A stretch of 7,646 nucleotides of DNA from Ahrensia sp. (GTDB lineage Bacteria; Pseudomonadota; Alphaproteobacteria; Rhizobiales; Rhizobiaceae): positions 1 through 7,646 of the forward strand of contig JAHEJF010000067.1 of assembly GCA_024639025.1 (NCBI GenBank), read 5' to 3'. Below the pieces are notes generated by a model. The model was not told the DNA's origin. It worked only from the letters and a program-made list of their open reading frames with translations, and did no database searches. A program made the position numbers and the translations under genes. Shown in pieces: positions 1-6,833 of the stretch. Position 1 is the first letter of the stretch. Every line of letters begins with the position of its first letter.

Positions 1-29
1 TGAACAGTTCCGCCAATACATAACTGCGG

Positions 30-59
30 TTGACTAAGGGAAGACACCCTATTCATACT
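30..59 (+). promoter_or_regulatory. Possible sigma70-type promoter for the GFA-like gene
   Basis: TTGACT at 30-35 matches the -35 consensus at 5 of 6 positions. CATACT at 54-59 matches the -10 consensus at 4 of 6, with 18 bp between. Transcription would then start at about 66-67, almost exactly on the ATG at 67. This fits the lack of any Shine-Dalgarno sequence directly upstream of that ATG. It is a consensus match read by eye only. Bases 1-29 show nothing I can name. Confidence 0.3.
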
Positions 60-66
60 AGATGAC

Positions 67-531
67 ATGAAAACGGTTACAACAAAATGTAGCTGCGGAA
101 AAGCGGGCACGGTTGTTTCAGTCTCGCCGAGAACCCGTTTCCGCTGCCACTGTACGAAATGTCAATCTGTCTACAAGTCTGCATATGCCGATGCGTTGGT
201 GTTTAGACGCGGCCAGGTCCAACTCATCGACTACGAAGCCATAGACTGGATTCGCACAATGAAACCATCACCTCTGATCCGCGGTTTATGCCGCTCATGC
301 GAACAACCGGTTCTTGCTCATCTTTATGGAGTGTTTTCGATTGTGCCGTCGCGAACTGCATCTGACTTGGATTTGCCACAAATTGAGTGCGATGTTTTTT
401 ACGGTACTCGTGCTGCGGACTTGAACGACGAAGTTCCAAAATACGTGAATGCTTTGACGACATACATGGGCCTAACAGTTCCATTTACCAAAGTGCTTTT
501 AATGCCGGGTCGCTCCTTGGGCATGGCCTAG
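67..531 (+). CDS. GFA/DUF6151-like zinc-binding protein
   Basis: A 154-residue soluble protein with the cysteine pattern of the glutathione-dependent formaldehyde-activating (GFA/CENP-V) fold and the related DUF6151 family: C8-x-C10, C27-H-C29-x2-C32 and C75-x2-C78. In that family these seven cysteines hold structural and catalytic zinc. The start at 67 sits just ahead of the first CxC, as is usual. There is no signal peptide or membrane segment. No Shine-Dalgarno lies within 15 nt upstream, so the message may be leaderless. The gene is convergent with the molybdoenzyme operon and ends about 165 bp from it, so it is probably an unrelated neighbour. The substrate is unknown: family members are often annotated as formaldehyde or glutathione adduct enzymes, but few are characterised. 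Fold assignment is fairly sure; function is not. Confidence 0.75.
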   Translation: MKTVTTKCSCGKAGTVVSVSPRTRFRCHCTKCQSVYKSAYADALVFRRGQVQLIDYEAIDWIRTMKPSPLIRGLCRSCEQPVLAHLYGVFSIVPSRTASDLDLPQIECDVFYGTRAADLNDEVPKYVNALTTYMGLTVPFTKVLLMPGRSLGMA

Positions 532-551
532 CTCGTCAAATGTTAACTTCA

Positions 552-572
552 CGCCGAAGGCGGACATTTTTT
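552..572 (+). terminator. Weak terminator candidate after the GFA-like gene
   Basis: A short GC hairpin (CGCC, loop GAA, GGCG, 552-562) is followed after four bases by six T residues (567-572), 20 nt beyond the stop at 531. The stem is only 4 bp, so it is a weak intrinsic terminator at best. The rest of the 532-697 gap is AT-rich. Besides this hairpin and the minus-strand terminator it holds only a small GCAATG/CATTGC inverted repeat (592-616) and no gene. Confidence 0.3.
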
Positions 573-640
573 AGTTGAGCATTGAATGTCAGCAATGCGG
601 ACAAAGCTGTCATTGCAAAGCACCAATTGTAGATGTCCTT

Positions 641-678
641 AAGAAAAAACTCTGAAAATAATTAAAGAGATTTCAGAG
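641..678 (-). terminator. Intrinsic terminator closing the minus-strand operon
   Basis: On the minus strand an 8-bp perfect stem, CTCTGAAA/TTTCAGAG (arms at 671-678 and 650-657), has a 13-nt AT-rich loop. It is followed immediately by six T residues (plus-strand A run 644-649). It begins 19 nt after the DUF2478 stop codon. Position, stem and U-tract all fit a Rho-independent terminator. The stem has modest GC, so read-through is possible. Confidence 0.7.
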
Positions 679-697
679 AGTTATCCCAATCATCTGC

Positions 698-1255
698 TCA
701 AGCATTTATGGACTCGAACCACTGTACAATTGAGGCGATTTCAGGAGAGATTGAACTCGCCATACCGCCATGAAACTTGTTCCAGCCGTCGAGATAGCTT
801 TTGCTTACCCCGACAAGAACCGGAATATTGAGCGTGACGGCCAGTTCAATGGCAGATCGGAACCCGGATCCTTCGCATTCGGCGCGGCCAAAGCGGTTGA
901 TGGTGACCAGGTCAGGCATATCAAGGATACGCGCTTCAAAGCGCTTTGCGTGCTCAAGCAGGGCCGCGCGATCAAGGTGGCAACCTCTCGCCTGTTTACC
1001 ACGGCGCTCAGAGATAATCGTGATCTTTCCATTAGCAAGATCACGCAGTCGCATTTCTCTGCATGCACAGTCAGCACTCTTCTTGCCGCGCTCCTGAACA
1101 ACACCCAGAACACTGTGACCGGCGTTTACAATGACTTCAGCAGCCTTGCTTATCGCAGCATCGATTTGTGCGGTATCCCTGCCGATGATGCCCATAATAG
1201 CGGTTTGAGTTTCGATCTCGGGATTTTCAATGGATTTTCTGACTTGAATATTCAT
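698..1255 (-). CDS. DUF2478 family protein (last gene of the molybdoenzyme operon)
   Basis: A 185-residue soluble protein matching the DUF2478 pattern as I know it. It has an N-terminal G-x-x-G strand-loop (22-25), GVVQ at 51-54, a Cys pair C63/C65, the G91-C-H-L-D95 block, DLVTINRFGRAECEGSGFR at 115-133, PVLVGV at 145-150 and a W158/F161/GG segment near the end. The fold resembles small P-loop NTPases (THEP1-like), but no intact GK[S/T] Walker A is visible. Members of this family are often encoded near molybdenum transport or molybdoenzyme genes, and this context agrees. Its start is 21 nt after the HEAT gene stop, with AGGG 5 nt before the ATG. Met21 is an alternative start closer to the domain edge. 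With no signal peptide it should be cytoplasmic, perhaps in Mo/cofactor handling; that role is inference. Confidence 0.8.
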   Translation of the reverse strand: MNIQVRKSIENPEIETQTAIMGIIGRDTAQIDAAISKAAEVIVNAGHSVLGVVQERGKKSADCACREMRLRDLANGKITIISERRGKQARGCHLDRAALLEHAKRFEARILDMPDLVTINRFGRAECEGSGFRSAIELAVTLNIPVLVGVSKSYLDGWNKFHGGMASSISPEIASIVQWFESINA

Positions 1256-1276
1256 GGTGACCCTGGTCCGACCCTT

Positions 1277-3463
1277 CTAAGCCGCAAGCGATAGAGTTGT
1301 TTGCTTCGCATCAGCTTGTGCGATGGCGTTCATGAGTACCAGGCAGTTTTGCGGTTGGTCAGCATTCTCATTCAGCAGATCAACGATGATTTGCTGTGCT
1401 TTGGGATTGGAGAAACACGCATCAATGAGTGTGTCCCGGTAACCATGGGAGAGACAATGGCGCAATCCTTCCAGTAACACCTCCCTGTTTTCGTCCCAGG
1501 AAAGATCTTTCAGCGCGGCGATTCTGACTGCTCCCGCCCCGTCTGCAATGTACCGGGCTGCACAATCGGGGTCTTTGCGCACAGCAATCTCAACGGCGAT
1601 CGCGCGCACGAGTGTATCTTCATCCGCCAGGCAATGTTCGAGCACAGTGTCTGTCGATTTGTCAGAATTCTTGAGCGCTTCGGCACCGCTTGCGCGAATA
1701 ATCGGATTTTCGTCCTTGAGGGCCGCAACCATGATTTGCTCGATCCTCTTGGACATATTGTTGTTTTCGACAAGATTTGCCAGTCTTGAGATCGCAGCAG
1801 CGCGGACGATTTCGCTTTGGCTGGTTGCTGCTTTGGTGATGGCCTTTGAAATGGGTTCGGAATCAAGTTGTGCAGTAATTTCGATAGCACGAACGCATAA
1901 ATCCTCGGAAAAGTCATCTGGGCCCTCGACGGCGACACGTCTGCGTTTCTTGCGATGGCCTCGAACGCCGTCTCCTTCGTCGCTGGCGTCAGCTTGCTCC
2001 CTGTTGGATTCAGCTGTCTGCTCTTGTTCAGGCAGGGAGAATTCGATGTTTCCCAGGGTGGAAGACGAAAAATTGGTAGATGTTTCAGCTGTATCAATGA
2101 TCTCACCATCTTCAGAAATGCGTATGGTTCGGCGCCCTTCCCCTTCTGTTTTTGGTGCTTCAAGTGACATGCCAGCTTCTGCGTCTGGATGTTTCTCCTG
2201 CACCGGGATTTGTCTTTTATGGGAGATCACGTCCACCAGCAGATCAACTGCCTGCATAGCGATTTCGCCCGAGTCAGCTGCAATATCGGTTATGCCAGCA
2301 AGAGCCACGATGCGTATTTGTTGCGAAGGATTTTCAAGATTGGCGCTCAGCACATCTAACGTTTCTACTCTCCGCGCAGAGATCAGCGCCTTTGCCGCCG
2401 CAATTCTGATTTCCAAATCTCGCTCTTCGTCTTCCAAGACTTCAGCCAGCGGTGCCACGGCACCAGATCCGGCAATCTTGGGAAAAATCGTTGCGGTAGC
2501 GACGGCCAGTGGCGTGCTTGCGCGTTTAAGCCAGATCAAACCATTGTTGATCAATGCGTCAGACAAACGATCGCTAATCGGCAATTCCAAGAGTTCAAGA
2601 GCTCGAGCACCTACCAATTCCGCCTCGTCAGCCAAAGCAGCCTGCACGATGCTTTGATTGTTTGGCCCAAATTGCGTCACGGCGGCGTGTCGAACAACAG
2701 GATCGGGATCTTTGAGTGCTAGAAATGATGCGGTTTCGCTCAGGGGATCAATGTGCGGAACGGCCAGAAGCCTGAATTCAGCGAGTTCATCATCAATTAA
2801 TGAGGGTGTGAGTGTTCGAAATAGCTCTGGATCGCATGTTTTGAGCGCGAGTAGTGCCGCAGTGCGTGTTTTGGGCTCGGGATCGCGTCCCAATTCAATC
2901 ACTGCTGCCAGACCATTTGAAGACATCCGCGCGAGTGCCGGCAGAAGATGTGAATCAAGCTCTTGACCAAATTCATCATCGCGCAACGCCAAAAGCAAAG
3001 GAATGGCATCATCGACCTGCAGTTTTGACAATGCGAATATGGATGCAATCTGCACATCCAACCAGTCATCCCAAACATCAGTTTCGTCTTCCCATGCAAA
3101 TTCTTCCTCGTTGCGCGCTTCTGCCAGTTGCATGAAAAGGGGAATGGATTTGGTATCTGCGAGGTTGGTCAGTATTTCAATCGCTGACACTTTGACGTCG
3201 CGCACCGGATCTTCAATCAGCGATTCCCGAACAAGGTCCGTGTCCTGCGGTTCTGCCCAATGCTTTAATGCTGACATGGCATCAACCCTTACATCCGGGT
3301 CTTCGTCCCTGATAGCCGAAAGCAGGCACTTGCGGATTTTGGCTGGTTCGTCGTCATTTTTCAGCGCTTCCAATGCACCAACTGCAGCGCACCGTATAAC
3401 GTCATTGCCGCTTTGATACTGCTTGATCAGAGTTTTACTCAGACTGGTCATACTGCCATCCAT
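1277..3463 (-). CDS. HEAT-repeat protein, cytoplasmic scaffold or maturation-factor candidate
   Basis: A 728-residue protein built of HEAT-type helical repeats. Units of the form D-x-D-P-x-V-R-x-x-A-x-x-A-L recur at about residues 53-67, 85-98, 194-208, 251-266, 347-361, 378-393, 548-562, 584-598, 614-628 and 642-655. Two repeat blocks (about 20-415 and 520-700) are separated by a charged, probably disordered linker of about 105 residues (nt 1904-2221) ending in a basic patch, HRKKRRR (503-509). An acidic Trp-containing loop lies at 118-136. There is no signal peptide, membrane segment or catalytic motif. The start at 3463 has only a weak GAAAGA upstream; Met5 (3451) is an alternative. HEAT arrays bind proteins and some bacterial ones act on cofactor enzymes, so its place between the Mo subunit and DUF2478 suggests an assembly or quality-control role. 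That role is inferred. Confidence 0.85.
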   Translation of the reverse strand: MDGSMTSLSKTLIKQYQSGNDVIRCAAVGALEALKNDDEPAKIRKCLLSAIRDEDPDVRVDAMSALKHWAEPQDTDLVRESLIEDPVRDVKVSAIEILTNLADTKSIPLFMQLAEARNEEEFAWEDETDVWDDWLDVQIASIFALSKLQVDDAIPLLLALRDDEFGQELDSHLLPALARMSSNGLAAVIELGRDPEPKTRTAALLALKTCDPELFRTLTPSLIDDELAEFRLLAVPHIDPLSETASFLALKDPDPVVRHAAVTQFGPNNQSIVQAALADEAELVGARALELLELPISDRLSDALINNGLIWLKRASTPLAVATATIFPKIAGSGAVAPLAEVLEDEERDLEIRIAAAKALISARRVETLDVLSANLENPSQQIRIVALAGITDIAADSGEIAMQAVDLLVDVISHKRQIPVQEKHPDAEAGMSLEAPKTEGEGRRTIRISEDGEIIDTAETSTNFSSSTLGNIEFSLPEQEQTAESNREQADASDEGDGVRGHRKKRRRVAVEGPDDFSEDLCVRAIEITAQLDSEPISKAITKAATSQSEIVRAAAISRLANLVENNNMSKRIEQIMVAALKDENPIIRASGAEALKNSDKSTDTVLEHCLADEDTLVRAIAVEIAVRKDPDCAARYIADGAGAVRIAALKDLSWDENREVLLEGLRHCLSHGYRDTLIDACFSNPKAQQIIVDLLNENADQPQNCLVLMNAIAQADAKQTTLSLAA

Positions 3464-3482
3464 CGGTCTTTCAATCGCTTAC

Positions 3483-3519
3483 TAAAATTGGCAAGGCACT
3501 GATTTGATGCCTTGCCAAT
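3483..3519 (-). terminator. Stem-loop between the Mo subunit and HEAT genes (attenuator or leaky terminator)
   Basis: A perfect 12-bp inverted repeat, ATTGGCAAGGCA (3487-3498) and its complement TGCCTTGCCAAT (3508-3519), has a 9-nt loop. On the minus strand it is followed by a short TTTT run (3484-3487, the first T closing the stem). It starts 28 nt after the Mo subunit stop and lies 23 nt before the HEAT ATG. The U-tract is too short for a strong terminator. Partial termination, or protection of the upstream mRNA 3' end, would give less HEAT/DUF2478 product than enzyme. I see no convincing promoter in the 84-bp gap. Confidence 0.5.
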
Positions 3520-3547
3520 GGTCGAATGCGGGTCATCTGGTGTTCGA

Positions 3548-6223
3548 TCAGGCTATATCGCGACGTGCAAATGACATTGAACGAAACTGGTTCTTGTAAG
3601 GGCTTTCGCCCATTTTCCGAACCTGACCAACGCCCATCTTGTAATTGTAGTTGCCACTGATCCAATCGACCACACGACCAGCCAGCGCATTAGCCGGTTG
3701 GGATGTGTGCAGGAAGTCCATATAGCCGATGTTCTCCTTGAGAGCCGGTGTAACAATGGCAACAGCCGTGATCGATGCGCGGGTCAGTTCAATATGGCCG
3801 TTTTTCAAGAGCGAAGCGAAATCAAAGTCATCGCCCTCAACGCCCACTATTGTGTCCTTCTGCACGGGAATCCTGTCAGAAAAGACCTGAACATAGTCGC
3901 CCGACTCGATGCCGAACTTTGCGGCTGTATCGGGATGCAACTCGATCCAGTTTTCAGGCCAGCGCTGAACGATATAAGGCCTGCGGCGGTCATCGTAGCC
4001 TGATTGCCAGCGTTCATTGATGCGACCAGATGTTATCCAGACCTCACCTTCGCGCGGTTTGAGCCATTCCCAATAGCTGGAGAACAGATCCCAGGGCGCC
4101 TTTTGCAGGTTACATTTGCCCGTTTGGCTGTTGAAGTGTGTCAGCTTCTTGTTGAAAACGGTGCCCCCGACAGGACCATCATCGGGCAGAACCCGATTAA
4201 CGTCATGCAGACGCTTTGTCTCTTCAAGCGTACCATCAGCCAGCATCAGAACCGGCCCCTGGATACCATTGGTGCCAAACTCACCGAGTTTTTCATGCAA
4301 GGTTTTGCCCTCACGATGGGCGGCAACCTTTACCATGTTGAAGTCCTTGCGGGACCCACGGGAATGGCGAGCGCCCTCTTCCAGCACTTCGTTGGAATTT
4401 TTCCACTCAAAGCCCGAGAAGCCCATCTTTTTGGCCAGTTGGGCGATGATCCACCAATCGGGTTTGGATTCGCCCGGTGCGTCATAGAACTTTGGATAGA
4501 GGCGGATACGCCGCTCACCATTTGCGCGTGTGAAGGTCTCTTCGCCCCAACCCGAAGCAGGGAACACGATGTCGGCATAACGTGCGCCGATAGGATCGAC
4601 GAGATAGATGTCCTGGTTCCAGACGACCATACCGCCTGAATCGGCACGTTTTTTCAGTGTGTCGATGATATCGTTCTTGTCAAAGCTGGTGACCTGATGC
4701 GGGTTGCGCGTTGTCAGTTCATCAAATTTCGACTGGAGTGATTGTGAACCGCACATTGCCTGCACCCAGGTGGTGCCGATTACATGGGCAAGCCTTGTAT
4801 GGCCGCTCATTAAATAGCGGTCTGTGTCCATGGCGCGTCGACGACGACCTGGTAGTTTTTCGGGCGACTTGTTGCGCGGATAACCACCGCCTCGCAAACC
4901 GCCACGCTGGTGTCCGCCGGCACGGCCTATCACCTGACCTGGTCTACCACCGCAACCGCAAATGATACCCAGTGCGGAAATTGCGTTGGTGTTACCGGTA
5001 TTGTTGGACCAGTAAAAACCCTTCTCGATCATGATCGAGGTTTTGGGACGGCTACCGTCGGCTTTGGGCTTGGCCATCCATTCGGCTGCCGTGTAGATTT
5101 TCTGCACATCAATCTGGGCGATTTCGGCTGCTTTTTCCGGCACGGAATACTCCTGAGCCAGCAACCATTCCTTCCAGTCATCAAAGCCGTTGGTCTGGAA
5201 TTTGCCCCAGGTGGTACGCCATTGCCATGGTGTGTTGCGGGTGCCCTGTCCAAAGCCCGACGAGCTCTCCCATTTGGAGTTCACCCAGTCCTTGATCCAT
5301 TCGGAATCTTCCCAGCCATTTTCAACGATCACGCGTGCGATCGCCAACACAACCGGCAAGTCAGTCCCCGGTTGGATATCGATCAGCATGCCACCGTTCT
5401 TCTCCGCATACGCAACGCCAGCGGTGCTGCGCGGTAGAAGGAAAATGGCCTTCTGACCGTTCTGTATGCCCGGCATGATCCAATCTGTAAACAATATGGT
5501 TTTGGACTCATAGGGATCTGTACCGCACATCAACAGTACATCCGCATCACGCCAGTCTTCATAGGACGGGCCGAAATTATCAAACCCTGCATCGCGAAAA
5601 CCAGGTGTGGATGTCACATCAGATGGTGTGTCATGGAATGTAAAGTTTGCGGTACGGACATGGCGTAGTGCGTATTTAGTGATGGCATATGTGTTCTCCA
5701 TATAGCCGTAGGAGAAGGTTTTTACGCCGTATGCGTTGGTTCCATGCTTGTCCAGCACATGCCGACCCACTTCAGCGGCAATGTCTAATGCAAAGTCCCA
5801 TGTGACCGGCATAAGCACGCCAAACATCCGCACCATGGGCGACTTCAACCGGTCACGCGTGGGAGATTGTGGATTGTAAACCTTTTGGGCGATAGCACCG
5901 CCGCGAATAGATGAATTGCCGAGCGGATTGACGTATTCAGTGTCCTTGTCGGGAATGATCACGACGTGATGGGGCTCACCATTATGGAGCACGATATTGT
6001 GCTGCGTCGGTGCAACCCAGGCCCCCAAAGGTGAGACCGGAAAATCTTCGCCAAAGGCATTTTCGCTGGCTGCGGGTCCGCCACGCTTGCCGCCGCGGAC
6101 AGGCCAGCGATAGACCTTGTAGCCACAGGCCACAATGCAGTAGTCGCAAGCCGTAGAGATTACTTCCGCATCAACCGGTGGCAGCGGGATACTTTCTTCG
6201 GGGACGTAATATGGTGTGGACAT
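3548..6223 (-). CDS. AioA/IdrA-family molybdopterin oxidoreductase, candidate iodate-reductase-like catalytic subunit
   Basis: An 891-residue Mo-bis-MGD enzyme of the DMSO reductase superfamily, closest by eye to arsenite oxidase large subunit AioA (usually about 820-850 aa). The N-terminus has the AioA-like IPLPPxDAxV lead-in. C26-x2-C29-x3-C33 plus S105 in SSIRGG form the 3Fe-4S site typical of this family, with Ser replacing a fourth Cys. The Mo-pocket stretch H197-D-T-P-S201...S205 aligns without gaps to AioA H195...A199...E203. R434 and H438 (RAGGHQ) match AioA R419/H423. DPYES (236-240), PGTD (285-288), EKG (400-402) and NGERRIRL (568-575) are further shared blocks. A Trp-rich insertion lies near 317-344. 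There is no signal peptide, so export presumably relies on the Rieske subunit's Tat signal. AAGGAGGA lies 6 nt before the ATG. The family is certain; iodate reductase versus another substrate is inference. Confidence 0.9.
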   Translation of the reverse strand: MSTPYYVPEESIPLPPVDAEVISTACDYCIVACGYKVYRWPVRGGKRGGPAASENAFGEDFPVSPLGAWVAPTQHNIVLHNGEPHHVVIIPDKDTEYVNPLGNSSIRGGAIAQKVYNPQSPTRDRLKSPMVRMFGVLMPVTWDFALDIAAEVGRHVLDKHGTNAYGVKTFSYGYMENTYAITKYALRHVRTANFTFHDTPSDVTSTPGFRDAGFDNFGPSYEDWRDADVLLMCGTDPYESKTILFTDWIMPGIQNGQKAIFLLPRSTAGVAYAEKNGGMLIDIQPGTDLPVVLAIARVIVENGWEDSEWIKDWVNSKWESSSGFGQGTRNTPWQWRTTWGKFQTNGFDDWKEWLLAQEYSVPEKAAEIAQIDVQKIYTAAEWMAKPKADGSRPKTSIMIEKGFYWSNNTGNTNAISALGIICGCGGRPGQVIGRAGGHQRGGLRGGGYPRNKSPEKLPGRRRRAMDTDRYLMSGHTRLAHVIGTTWVQAMCGSQSLQSKFDELTTRNPHQVTSFDKNDIIDTLKKRADSGGMVVWNQDIYLVDPIGARYADIVFPASGWGEETFTRANGERRIRLYPKFYDAPGESKPDWWIIAQLAKKMGFSGFEWKNSNEVLEEGARHSRGSRKDFNMVKVAAHREGKTLHEKLGEFGTNGIQGPVLMLADGTLEETKRLHDVNRVLPDDGPVGGTVFNKKLTHFNSQTGKCNLQKAPWDLFSSYWEWLKPREGEVWITSGRINERWQSGYDDRRRPYIVQRWPENWIELHPDTAAKFGIESGDYVQVFSDRIPVQKDTIVGVEGDDFDFASLLKNGHIELTRASITAVAIVTPALKENIGYMDFLHTSQPANALAGRVVDWISGNYNYKMGVGQVRKMGESPYKNQFRSMSFARRDIA

Positions 6224-6229
6224 TAAATT

Positions 6230-6237
6230 TCCTCCTT
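6230..6237 (-). promoter_or_regulatory. Ribosome binding site of the Mo subunit, overlapping the Rieske stop codon
   Basis: AAGGAGGA on the minus strand lies 6 nt upstream of the ATG at 6223 and fixes that start. Its first two bases are part of the TAA stop (6236-6238) of the Rieske gene, so translation of the two subunits is probably coupled. Confidence 0.8.
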
Positions 6238-6820
6238 AGCCCTGAAGATTGTCAAAACGGCCATAAATCAGGCCAAACATGCCGACGGCGTAGATATCAT
6301 CGCCCTCCACTTCCAAGAGCACCTGGGGCAGCGATTGATAGGCCTGGCCCGAGATGAATATGCCGTGGCGGGTTAGATCGAATGTGGTCAGATGCAATGG
6401 ACATGGCCCAAGCGCCTTGTCAGCAGCCTGGTATGTTCCCTGCAGTGGACCTCCCTGGTGGGTACAGGTGTAATTGAAGGCAACAATGTCTTCGTCAGGC
6501 CCAATACCACCGCCGGCTCGCTGGCCGAGTTTGACCAAGATCGACTCTGCATAAGCGCCTTCATCGGGATACTCGAAATCAAATGGTTCATCGACTTTGA
6601 GCTCTGAAAGTTTACCGATCAGTTTCCTTGGGTAGGTTGAGACAGCGGCTGGCGTTTGTGCCTCGGCCATGCCGGGAATCCCGACCATGACAACGGTCGT
6701 GGCTATCCCTCCTGTCAAGAGAAACTGGCGTCTGTTCATCAGGCAGTTTCGAGTGCCTGCAGCCTTGGCTTCGCCATTGGCACCGTTAACGGCAGCTATG
6801 ATTTTTGGATCGGCAGTCAT
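6236..6820 (-). CDS. Tat-exported Rieske iron-sulfur subunit (AioB/IdrB-like)
   Basis: A 194-residue small subunit that carries electrons between the Mo enzyme and a periplasmic carrier. A twin-arginine signal (N-R30-R31-Q-F-L-L, hydrophobic stretch, likely cleavage after AEA at 52-54) follows an unusually long 27-residue n-region. Met28 (6739) would give a compact Tat signal, but the strong AGGAGGT 6 nt before the ATG at 6820 supports the long form. The Rieske motifs are C119-T-H121 and C140-P-L-H143, binding 2Fe-2S. The two cysteines that form the Rieske disulfide in Alcaligenes faecalis AioB are Gly124 and Leu142 here. GGIGPDEDIVA (103-113) and GLIYGR (183-188) match AioB closely. It sits 11 nt after the peroxidase gene and 12 nt before the Mo subunit. 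Product class is very sure; AioB versus IdrB is not resolved from sequence alone. Confidence 0.9.
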   Translation of the reverse strand: MTADPKIIAAVNGANGEAKAAGTRNCLMNRRQFLLTGGIATTVVMVGIPGMAEAQTPAAVSTYPRKLIGKLSELKVDEPFDFEYPDEGAYAESILVKLGQRAGGGIGPDEDIVAFNYTCTHQGGPLQGTYQAADKALGPCPLHLTTFDLTRHGIFISGQAYQSLPQVLLEVEGDDIYAVGMFGLIYGRFDNLQG

Positions 6821-6826
6821 GTTGGT

Positions 6827-6833
6827 ACCTCCT
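6827..6833 (-). promoter_or_regulatory. Ribosome binding site of the Rieske subunit, overlapping the peroxidase stop codon
   Basis: AGGAGGT on the minus strand lies 6 nt upstream of the ATG at 6820. It overlaps the TAG stop (6832-6834) of the cytochrome c peroxidase gene. It decides the 6820 start over the internal Met28 and points to coupled translation. Confidence 0.8.

Noticed and set aside
592..616. Inverted repeat GCAATG/CATTGC in the convergent intergenic gap
   Set aside because: It has only a 6-bp stem with no T-tract on the plus side; it is likely chance or a minor part of the terminator region.
770..1294. A 174-codon plus-strand open frame opposite the DUF2478 gene
   Set aside because: It shows no domain pattern, and the opposite strand carries the conserved DUF2478 motifs and an operon position.
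1548..2657. A 369-codon plus-strand open frame inside the HEAT gene
   Set aside because: It is Ser/Ala-rich, low in complexity and has no recognisable motif. It is the antisense shadow of the Ala/Arg/Asp-rich HEAT repeats, which show clear repeat periodicity on the minus strand.
4004..5456. Several plus-strand open frames (e.g. 4004-4639, 4910-5437) within the Mo subunit gene
   Set aside because: All lie antisense to well-conserved AioA-family blocks and none shows its own family signature.
6113..6148. Loss of a fourth cluster cysteine in the Mo subunit as a sign of a broken Fe-S site
   Set aside because: AioA-family enzymes naturally bind a 3Fe-4S cluster with three cysteines and a serine in place of the fourth; S105 in SSIRGG fits that position.
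3548..6223. Classical arsenite oxidase (aioA) as the firm call
   Set aside because: The overall family fits, but the As-contacting Glu is replaced by Ser and a di-heme peroxidase gene is in the operon, so I do not assert arsenite as substrate.
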